Positions 14,579 through 20,061 of a stretch of DNA of 20,061 bases are shown piece after piece (the stretch's first letter is position 1; each line of letters opens with the position of its first letter). This stretch comes from Actinobacteria bacterium 13_1_20CM_4_69_9 (GTDB taxonomy: Bacteria > Actinomycetota > Thermoleophilia > Gaiellales > Gaiellaceae). The DNA is taken from NCBI GenBank assembly GCA_001920085.1, contig MNJC01000059.1, forward strand, positions 1 to 20,061. Direction: 5' to 3'. The notes under the pieces were generated by a model. It was not told the origin of the DNA. It searched no databases and worked only from the letters and a program-made list of their open reading frames with translations. The translations under genes and the position numbers were made by a program.

Positions 14579-14931
14579 CGCGCCGATTGCTGCCAGTCTT
14601 GATTCTGGCGATTGGGCTGTTGCTGTATCCGGTGATCCTGCTCGCCGGCGGCGCGCCCCGGTTCCCGCTGCGCACCGACTGTGCGGCTCCCGCCAGGGAA
14701 GGGGCTCCGGTCGACGCCGTCTTCGGCCGGTTCGACAATCACGTAGCCGCCGAGGCGAGACAGCGGCGTGTGACAGAGCTGGGCTTCACAGGCTCGGAAA
14801 TCGAGTCCGACGGATGCGGGTACGTCAAGGTCGTCGTGCACGGGGTGCCGAGCCTTGCGGTCGGACGCGAGCTGGTGGCGGAGGCGCGTCGCGCTGGTGT
14901 GCGCGTGACGTTGGAGCGCGGCACAGGCTGA
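14575..14931 (+). CDS. Small exported or membrane-anchored protein, possibly SPOR-like fold
   Basis: A 118-residue protein starting at ATG 14575 within the GT-C stop (ATGA). The N-terminus MTRRLLPVLILAIGLLLYPV is a signal anchor or signal peptide. The remaining ~90 residues have two cysteines (in RTDCAAP and SDGCGYV) and end in GYVKVVVHGVPSLAVGRELV and ARRAGVRVTLERG. The alternation of a strand, a helix and a strand with VVVHGVPS then AEARRAGVRVTL recalls SPOR-type peptidoglycan-binding domains, but the match is weak and made by eye. It sits between a GT-C and a GT4 in the cassette; the following GTG start is immediately adjacent to its stop. No function is assigned. Confidence 0.62.
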   Translation: MTRRLLPVLILAIGLLLYPVILLAGGAPRFPLRTDCAAPAREGAPVDAVFGRFDNHVAAEARQRRVTELGFTGSEIESDGCGYVKVVVHGVPSLAVGRELVAEARRAGVRVTLERGTG

Positions 14932-15945
14932 GTGAAGGTCGCCGTCCTCACGACGTCGTACCCGCGCTACCCAGGAGACGCGGCGGGGCGGTTCGTCGCG
15001 GACGCCGTCGAGCATGTGCGGCGTCGCGGTGTCGACGTTGAAGTCGTCGGGCCGCAGCAGTTCCGCGGCTTCGGCCTGACCTACGGCCACGGCGTCCTCG
15101 GCAACCTCCGCCGGCGGCCCTGGCTCGCCCTGTTCGCGCCTGCTCTGCTCGAGAGCTTCGTGCGCGCCGCACGCAGCGTCGACGCGAACATCCTGCACGC
15201 GCACTGGCTGCCGGCCGGATGGGTCGCACGGCGCACGGGCAAGCCGTATGTCGTGCAGGTGTGGGGAACGGACGTCGAGCTGGCGCGTCGCGCGCCCGCG
15301 CTCGCGCGCCTCGTCCTGCGCGGGGCGAGCATCGTGATCGCCGCCTCGACGGCCCTCGCGGAGAGCGCCCGCCGGCTGGGCGCGGCCGACGTTCGCGTGA
15401 TTCCGAGCGGCGTCGAGTTGCCGCCGGAGGTCGGACCGGAGGCGAGCCCGCCGGAGGTGCTCTACGCGGGCCGCCTGTCGTCCGAGAAGGGCGTCCTCGA
15501 GCTCGTCGAGGCGACGCAAGGGCTCAACCTCGTCGTCGCCGGCGACGGGCCGCTGCGGGCGCGGGTGCCCGGCGCGCTCGGCTTCGTGCCCCACGGCGAC
15601 CTTCAGCGGCTGTACGCGCGCGCCGCCGTCGTGGCCTGTCCGTCGCGCCGTGAGGGCTTCGGCGTCGCCTGTCTGGAGGCGATGGCGCACGGCCGGCCGG
15701 TCGTCGCGACCAGCGTCGGGGGCCTACGCGACCTGGTCGTCGGCGGCGAGACGGGTCTCGTCGTGCCGCCGCGCGATCCCCCGGCGCTGCGGGCCGCGCT
15801 GGAGCGGCTGCTGGCCGACGAGGAGCTGCGCCGGCGCCTCGGCGCGGCGGGCCGCGAGCGGGCGCGGGAGCGCTTCTCGTGGGACGTTACGACAGCCGCT
15901 CTGGTGAAGGCCTACGCCGAGGCGGCGAACGCGATTCGTCCGTGA
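14932..15945 (+). CDS. GT4 family glycosyltransferase
   Basis: A 337-residue, complete but compact GT-B enzyme starting at a GTG that abuts the previous stop. Landmarks are KVAVLTTSYPRYPGDAAGRF, ILHAHWLPAGWVARRTGKPY, VVQVWGTDVELARR, the start of the C-terminal domain VLYAGRLSSEKGVLELVEA, VVAGDGPLRARVPG, and the donor-binding motif SRREGFGVACLEAMAHGRPV (about 237-256) with both EX7E glutamates. Such enzymes use nucleotide sugars at the cytoplasmic face with retention of configuration. Codon use is close to native, unlike the genes on both sides. Nineteen bases near its start (14947-14965) recur at 19919-19937 in a stranded GT4 remnant. It ends in a GTGA overlap. Confidence 0.9.
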   Translation: MKVAVLTTSYPRYPGDAAGRFVADAVEHVRRRGVDVEVVGPQQFRGFGLTYGHGVLGNLRRRPWLALFAPALLESFVRAARSVDANILHAHWLPAGWVARRTGKPYVVQVWGTDVELARRAPALARLVLRGASIVIAASTALAESARRLGAADVRVIPSGVELPPEVGPEASPPEVLYAGRLSSEKGVLELVEATQGLNLVVAGDGPLRARVPGALGFVPHGDLQRLYARAAVVACPSRREGFGVACLEAMAHGRPVVATSVGGLRDLVVGGETGLVVPPRDPPALRAALERLLADEELRRRLGAAGRERARERFSWDVTTAALVKAYAEAANAIRP

Positions 15946-18026
15946 GACGGACGGCTGAGCCTCCGCTGCCTGTCTCGTCAACGGGTCGACCAGCTCGGAT
16001 AGAGGTCGCCCTGGCGGCGGTGATTGTCGTGGCGACGACGCTTGTCGTGGGCGTATGGCGGTCTGGACTCTCCCATTCCCTGCGCGACCAGCTGCTCTCG
16101 TTGACGCCCAAGCGCGGCGTTGACCTGGCTCTCAGGGTCGGAATCGGCGTCGCGGTGCTGAGCGTTGCATTGGCGGGCCTACGCCGGCTGGCTCCGTCGG
16201 CTTACGGACGTATCGCGGGCGCGACGCAGAGCCTCAGGATTCCACGGCCGACGCCTCTGGTCGCACTGACGGCAATCGTCAGCGCCGCGGCAGGCATCCG
16301 CATCCTGCTCGCTCGCTTCGAGACGGAACCGAGGGTCTTCGGCGACGAGATCATCTACACGGACCTGGCCAAGAACATCGCACGCCATGGGCTGCCGTTT
16401 CTCCACGGCAAGTTCGAGATCGGCTACAGCGTCCTCTATCCGCTCTTCATCAGTCCCGCCTACCGCCTCGCGAGTGACGGAGCGGCTGCGTTCACTGCAG
16501 TGAAAACACTGGACGCAGTGGTCATGGCGCTCACCGCCATTCCGACATACGCGCTTGCGCGCCGCGTTCTCTCGCAGGGCTGGAGCCTGGGCGTTGCGGC
16601 TCTGGTCGTCCTCGAGCCTTGGTTGGCGTACGCCTCGCTCGCGATGACCGAAGCGCTGTTCCTTCCCGCATTCACCGCCTTCGCGCTCGCTCTCGCGCTC
16701 ATGCTGGAGCGGCCCACCGTCCGTCGGCAGCTGCTCGTCCTGATCGCCCTCACGTTGCTCGTGGGTATTCGTCCCCAGGCGCTGGTCTTCGCCGGAAGCA
16801 TCGTCCTGGCCGTGGCGGTGAAGGGCCTTCTGGCGCGCTCTGCACATGCGGCCGCACGGGAGCATCGCATCGTCCTCGGTGGGCTGGCCGTCGGCACGCT
16901 TGCGGTCTTGTTCGCGCTCGCTGCCGGTGTGTCGGTACCGGCAGGCTCGGCTGGATCGTTGCTGACGTTGAGATACGACCCTGTCGACCTGGCGAAATGG
17001 GCGCTCTGGAACCTCGCCGTCTACGAGCTCGCACTCGGAGTCGTCGCGCTCGCGGCATTCCCGCTTGCCCTCCGTGGCTTGCTGCGTCGCTCTGCGTCTG
17101 ATCGCGAACGATCCGTTGGAATCACATCGCTGGCGTTGACCGTGGCTCTCGTCGCCTCGGTGACAGTGCTCTCTTCAAGTCAGTTCGGGCTCGGCATCTT
17201 GCACGAGCGGAATCTCTTCTACGCGACGCCGCTGGTGCTCGTCTGCCTCGCGCACTGGCTCGCGTGCGGTCTGCAACGCCCGAAGCTCCTTGCAGTCGCG
17301 GTTGCCCTCGCCGCAGTCGCTGTTCCCGCAGCACTCCCGTCTCACCTCGTTCGAATCACGAACAACGTCGACAGTCCCACCGCCGCCTGGTTCACCCAGC
17401 TCGAGCAGCAGACCAGCTGGGGAATCAAGGAGGCGACGATCGGAATCGCCGCCGTCGGGGCGGGGGCGTTCCTGCTCGCGCGGCGACCGCTCGTCCCGAT
17501 TCTCGCCGTCGTCCTCGCGTTCGGCATTTTGGCGGCGCCGCTCGATTACTCCGGCGCGCTGACTCCGCAGGAGGATCGGGAGCTCTCCTGGGTTGACCGG
17601 GCGCTGCCGGGACGTGCGACTGCGTCGCTCGTCCACGTCGGCTACTCGCGACCGGACCAGCCGTGTGCCAAGGCGGCCGACACGGATCAGAGGACGCTCG
17701 CCGTCTTGACAGAGTTCTTCAACGCTCGTGTCGATCGCGTCTACCACATGGCGGAGGAGATCCCGGACGGTGTCCCGTCTCCCCTCCTGAGCGTTGCGTC
17801 CGGAGGCATCGTCCAGGAGAAAGGCCGACGGTTCGCTCCGCACTACGTTGTCCTGGATTCGCGGCAGCCGATCGTCGGGCGACGGCTCGCACGCTTCGAC
17901 CTCGATCGGCTGGGCCCCGGGTGGTTGGGCGGAGCGTCCCTCTCGTTGTGGCGCGTCCACCGCCCTCTCGGATTCTTGACGCACGCGCAGCCGCTACCCC
18001 CGCGTGCGGATGGGCAGCAGTGCTGA
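15942..18026 (+). CDS. Large GT-C (GT39/ArnT-like) membrane glycosyltransferase-like protein
   Basis: A 694-residue protein starting at GTG 15942 in a GTGA overlap; an upstream in-frame start would merely read the end of the GT4 gene. There are roughly a dozen membrane segments and a C-terminal soluble region from about residue 540. The first extracytoplasmic loop has VFGDEIIYTDLAKNIARHG with D135 and E136, the acidic pair expected of GT-C enzymes, then FEIGYSVLYPLFISPAYRLA. The tail has LPGRATASLVHVGYSRPDQP, VVLDSRQPIVGRRLARFDLD and LPPRADGQQC. Codon use is relaxed (22 A/T third positions in the first 80 codons). The stop is immediately followed by the ligase relic, so this gene marks the right end of the cassette. 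Confidence 0.82.
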   Translation: MRRTAEPPLPVSSTGRPARIEVALAAVIVVATTLVVGVWRSGLSHSLRDQLLSLTPKRGVDLALRVGIGVAVLSVALAGLRRLAPSAYGRIAGATQSLRIPRPTPLVALTAIVSAAAGIRILLARFETEPRVFGDEIIYTDLAKNIARHGLPFLHGKFEIGYSVLYPLFISPAYRLASDGAAAFTAVKTLDAVVMALTAIPTYALARRVLSQGWSLGVAALVVLEPWLAYASLAMTEALFLPAFTAFALALALMLERPTVRRQLLVLIALTLLVGIRPQALVFAGSIVLAVAVKGLLARSAHAAAREHRIVLGGLAVGTLAVLFALAAGVSVPAGSAGSLLTLRYDPVDLAKWALWNLAVYELALGVVALAAFPLALRGLLRRSASDRERSVGITSLALTVALVASVTVLSSSQFGLGILHERNLFYATPLVLVCLAHWLACGLQRPKLLAVAVALAAVAVPAALPSHLVRITNNVDSPTAAWFTQLEQQTSWGIKEATIGIAAVGAGAFLLARRPLVPILAVVLAFGILAAPLDYSGALTPQEDRELSWVDRALPGRATASLVHVGYSRPDQPCAKAADTDQRTLAVLTEFFNARVDRVYHMAEEIPDGVPSPLLSVASGGIVQEKGRRFAPHYVVLDSRQPIVGRRLARFDLDRLGPGWLGGASLSLWRVHRPLGFLTHAQPLPPRADGQQC

Positions 18027-18237
18027 GCTGGCCGCGGCGCGTGCGCTCGGGCGGCGGCTCGCGGCCGAGGGCGTCGCGCTCGCCGCGCGCGTGCGGCCGC
18101 TCGGCGTGGAGGATGACCGCCGCCCTGGCTGGGACCATGGCGGCCAACCTCTTTACTTGACGATGCAGTTCGATTACTTCTACGCGTTCGCGACCCTGGT
18201 GCTCGCGCTTCCGGTCGTGTTCGCGCGGCGAACGTGA
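18027..18237 (+). pseudogene. Headless O-antigen ligase relic with two compensating indels
   Basis: From about 18027 the sequence matches only the C-terminal ~65 residues of the ligase at 11611. It reads ELAAARALGRRLAAEGVALA, then is frame-shifted by an extra C near 18102, and returns to frame after loss of one T near 18154, ending LTMQFDYFYAFATLVLALPV. Between the indels the ligase residues AWGMTAALAGTMAANLF are replaced by GVEDDRRPGWDHGGQP-type sequence. An open frame from GTG 18004, inside the previous gene, could still give a 77-residue product and keep translation running to the coupled GTG at 18234. The rest of this second ligase is gone. Sequencing error in one of the indels is possible, but loss of the 5' part is certain. 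Confidence 0.78.
18040..18237 (+). repeat. Direct repeat copy B: 3' end of the O-antigen ligase gene
   Basis: It has the same length (198 bases) as copy A at 12586-12783 because one inserted and one lost base cancel. The 44-base core is identical, while the flanks differ at many third codon positions. That pattern suggests two diverged ligase alleles rather than a fresh tandem duplication. Confidence 0.83.
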
Positions 18238-19904
18238 CGCACGAGCGCGCCGCGCGCTGGGCGGTCCTCGTCGCCTGGCTCGCCGGCGCGCTGTTCCTCG
18301 CAGCGGCGTTCATGCTCGCGGTTGTCATCACGATCCACGCGCAGGACGCGCTCACGTTCGGCGAGTGGTCGCGGCTGATCTCACAGCACTGGCACCTGCA
18401 CTACGACGCGGCGACCGCGCAGGAGTACGGGCGACCGCTCTACTACGTCCTGCAGGGCTGGATCTGGGGCGTCTTCGGCTTTCACGAGGCGCTGGGGCGG
18501 ACCCTCAGCGGCCTCTTCTCTGTCCTGCTGCTCGTCTCGCTCGTCGCGCTGCTGCGCGGGCGGCCGTGGGGCGGCCTGGCGGCCGCGCTCGGTGTGCTGG
18601 CGCTCGTGTCGATGCCGGTCTACGCCGCGCAGGCCGTCTCCGGCCTGACGGACATCCCCGCCGCTGCCCTGGTGGCGCTCGCGGGCGCGATCTTGTGGCG
18701 GGGTCGTCCCGGGCTTGCGGGCGCGATCGTGCTTGCGGTGACGTGCGCGCTGGCGATGCTCGCCAAGCCGAGCGCTCTACTAGCCCTCGCCGGCCTCGCC
18801 CTGGCGCAGCTGCTCGTCGACGAGTCGTGGCGCTCGAGGCTGCTGTACCGGGTCGTCCCGATCGCGGGCGGTGTCGGCCTCGGACTTGTGTACGACGCCG
18901 TGCAGGCCCACGACGTGGGTCAGGGCCTGCGCACGTTTTTGCAGGCCGGCGTGAACACCGCGTATTACCGCGCGCTCGCGGAAGAGTCGCGGCCCTACGC
19001 GCTGCTCGACGGCGCGTGGTTCGGCGACGGGCTGCGGGTGGCGGCGTTCTTCGCGATCGTCTACACCGTCCTGCGCCTGGCGGGGCTCCGGCACCGGTTC
19101 TGCGTCGCGGCCGGTGTTCCGGCGGCCGTGCTTGTGAGCTGGCTCGGCCCGTGGCTCGCCGCGCACCGTTCCGACGGCACCGTCGGCACGCTGCACTCGA
19201 CCGGCGCGGCGCTGGCAGCGCTGGGCACTGCGCTGTTCCTCTGTGCCGGCGTGTTCGGGTTCCGCGACGCGGTCGCGGAGCGGCGAGAGCTGCTGCAGCT
19301 GGCCGTGTGGGCGATCCCGACGGCGGTCGCGTGGCTCCTCTACGGCGCCTACGACTTCCGGCTGCTCGCACCGGGGTGGCCGCCGCTGCTCGGGCTCATC
19401 GTCCTCGCTGCGCTGCCCGCGGCAACGGCGTTCGCGCGTCGCGGCGCGCTCGTCGCCGCCGTGCCCGCGGCACTGTTCGCGATCGTTGTGGCGGAGAACG
19501 CCTACAACCTCGACGGGCTCGGTAAGTCGGGTTGGAGCCAACTCCGACGGACCAAGGACTGGCTCGACCGCGACGAGACGCGGGCGATCGTCCTGCCCGC
19601 ATTCAGTCGCGCGCTCGTCGTCGTGCGGCGCGAGATGCGGCCGGGCGACGACATGGTCTCCACCGAAGGTGCGTTCCGCTTCTTCTACCCTGGTCACGTC
19701 GAGCAGTCGTATCCGAACAACTGCCGGTTCCTGCGCCGCTTCCGGGTGTTCGTCCTGACCACCGACGAGGGAAGCCGGCGCTACATGCGTGACTTCCTCC
19801 ACGTGCCGCCCGAGCCGTCGTACTGGGCGGCGTGCCAGCAGCCGCATCTGACGCAGTTGACGAGCGGCTCGGAGGGCTACGCCGTCTTCCGGATCCAGGA
19901 CTGA
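18234..19904 (+). CDS. GT-C family membrane protein (GT39-like)
   Basis: A 556-residue protein starting at GTG 18234 in a GTGA overlap with the ligase relic, so it was probably once coupled to an intact ligase. About twelve membrane segments are followed by a soluble C-terminal part from about residue 430. The first loop contains HAQDALTFGEWSRLISQHW and YDAATAQEYGRPLYYVLQGW, an acidic loop with the GRPLYY run seen in dolichyl-phosphate-mannose transferase relatives. SGLTDIPAAALVALAGAILW and LAKPSALLALAGLA are typical of the family. The tail has RREMRPGDDMVSTEGAFRFF and several cysteines. Codon use is native-like (about 4 A/T third positions in the first 80 codons). Function beyond extracytoplasmic sugar transfer is unassigned. 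Confidence 0.8.
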   Translation: MTHERAARWAVLVAWLAGALFLAAAFMLAVVITIHAQDALTFGEWSRLISQHWHLHYDAATAQEYGRPLYYVLQGWIWGVFGFHEALGRTLSGLFSVLLLVSLVALLRGRPWGGLAAALGVLALVSMPVYAAQAVSGLTDIPAAALVALAGAILWRGRPGLAGAIVLAVTCALAMLAKPSALLALAGLALAQLLVDESWRSRLLYRVVPIAGGVGLGLVYDAVQAHDVGQGLRTFLQAGVNTAYYRALAEESRPYALLDGAWFGDGLRVAAFFAIVYTVLRLAGLRHRFCVAAGVPAAVLVSWLGPWLAAHRSDGTVGTLHSTGAALAALGTALFLCAGVFGFRDAVAERRELLQLAVWAIPTAVAWLLYGAYDFRLLAPGWPPLLGLIVLAALPAATAFARRGALVAAVPAALFAIVVAENAYNLDGLGKSGWSQLRRTKDWLDRDETRAIVLPAFSRALVVVRREMRPGDDMVSTEGAFRFFYPGHVEQSYPNNCRFLRRFRVFVLTTDEGSRRYMRDFLHVPPEPSYWAACQQPHLTQLTSGSEGYAVFRIQD

Positions 19905-19970
19905 TGCGCATCGGTGTGCTCACGACGTCGTACCCGCCGCCGCGACCGTCGCGGCGTACAGAATGGCGAC
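19904..19970 (+). pseudogene. Stranded 5' remnant of a GT4 gene
   Basis: An ATG at 19904 overlaps the previous stop by one base (TGATG) and encodes MRIGVLTTSYPP, the first strand of a GT4 enzyme. It matches the start of the gene at 14932, with 19 identical bases (19919-19937 with 14947-14965). After about 11-12 residues GT4 similarity ends and the frame runs, arginine-rich, through the start of gmd. It keeps the start codon but has lost the rest of the gene. If translated it would read across the gmd start in another frame. Confidence 0.6.
19938..19956. repeat. Perfect 9-base inverted repeat before gmd
   Basis: CGCCGCGAC (19938-19946) is mirrored by GTCGCGGCG (19948-19956) with one central base. 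In RNA it can form an eight-pair GC-rich stem with a three-base loop, 14 bases before the gmd start. No T tract follows. It could be an operator, an attenuating hairpin or a recombination scar. Confidence 0.45.
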
Positions 19971-20061
19971 GTGAAGCGAGCGCTCATCACCGGCATCGGC
20001 GGCCAGGACGGCTCGTACCTCGCCGAGCTGCTCCTCGACAACGGCTACGAGGTCGCGGGTC
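19971..20061 (+). CDS. gmd: GDP-mannose 4,6-dehydratase, N-terminal fragment
   Basis: Thirty residues from a GTG at 19971 to the window edge read VKRALITGIGGQDGSYLAEL then LLDNGYEVAG. The GQDGSYLAELLL run after the first glycines of the NADP-binding loop is the signature of GDP-mannose 4,6-dehydratase, which makes GDP-4-keto-6-deoxy-D-mannose on the way to GDP-L-fucose, GDP-D-rhamnose or perosamine. The residue before the GQDG is glycine rather than the common threonine (TGITGQDG). There is no strong ribosome site, and CAGAAT at 19959-19964 could be a weak -10 for a leaderless transcript. Unlike other junctions it does not overlap the upstream gene, which suits the deletion scar at 19904. Confidence 0.82.
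   Translation, partial: MKRALITGIGGQDGSYLAELLLDNGYEVAG

Larger units (their letters stand above)
12780..18026 (+). other. Candidate inserted gene cassette with atypical codon use
   Basis: Five genes lie between the two copies of the ligase 3' end. In the first 80 codons I count 18 A/T third positions in the gene at 13217 and 22 in the gene at 15942, against about 3 in the ligase (11611) and about 4 in the gene at 18234. The GT4 gene at 14932 is nearer the native pattern (about 9). No transposase, integrase or insertion-sequence ends are visible. Homologous or illegitimate recombination is therefore more likely than transposition. Confidence 0.6.

Noticed and set aside
12780..18026. Cassette as a transposon or genomic island with integrase
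   Set aside because: I found no transposase, integrase, terminal inverted repeats or tRNA gene. The only boundary repeats are ligase coding sequence.
1..20061. CRISPR array, tRNA or rRNA genes
   Set aside because: No regularly spaced short repeats and no recognisable tRNA or rRNA sequence; nearly every base is in protein-coding genes.

Overview
The window looks like chromosomal DNA of a very GC-rich actinobacterium. Codon third positions are almost all G or C, GTG and TTG starts are common, and the protein style recalls Thermoleophilia (Gaiellales/Solirubrobacterales). That lineage is my inference from protein style, not a database result. The content is a cell-surface polysaccharide or glycoconjugate locus.

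Left end (1-2155): a minus-strand membrane diguanylate cyclase (GGDEF) cut by the window edge; a DPM1/ArnC-like polyprenyl-phosphate glycosyltransferase on plus; and a stand-alone receiver-domain response regulator on minus with a TTG start. A small hairpin separates the convergent ends of the last two. The 2084-2155 gap is a divergent control region with an inverted repeat beside a possible -10 box.

Main block (2156-19904): an almost gapless plus-strand operon in which nearly every junction is a stop/start overlap (ATGA, GTGA or TTGA). It begins with sugar-nucleotide enzymes (4,6-dehydratase, ATP-grasp ligase, DegT aminotransferase, rhamnose-4-epimerase-like SDR). Among and after these come an LPG-synthase-type flippase-like protein, a WbbL-like GT2, a large GT-C-like membrane protein, a GT4 and an O-antigen ligase-like protein. 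Then come a small membrane-anchored protein, a GT-C, a second small exported protein, a GT4 and two more GT-C proteins. A GDP-mannose 4,6-dehydratase gene begins at the right edge. Together these would make activated deoxy- and amino-sugars, assemble them on a lipid carrier at the inner face, extend them outside with polyprenyl-phosphate-sugar-dependent GT-C enzymes, and polymerise or ligate them.

The most notable signal is mosaic structure. The last ~198 bases of the O-antigen ligase gene occur twice, at 12586-12783 and 18040-18237. They bracket about 5.2 kb of genes, two of which (13217-14578 and 15942-18026) have clearly relaxed third-position GC. The right-hand copy is a headless relic with two compensating indels. 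Other apparent scars lie in the same operon: a GT4 (10466) lacking part of its first Rossmann unit, an O-antigen ligase lacking its central conserved segment, and the first ~11 codons of another GT4 stranded in front of gmd. The locus looks like one repeatedly rebuilt by recombination. For some scars, assembly error is a competing explanation that the sequence alone cannot exclude.
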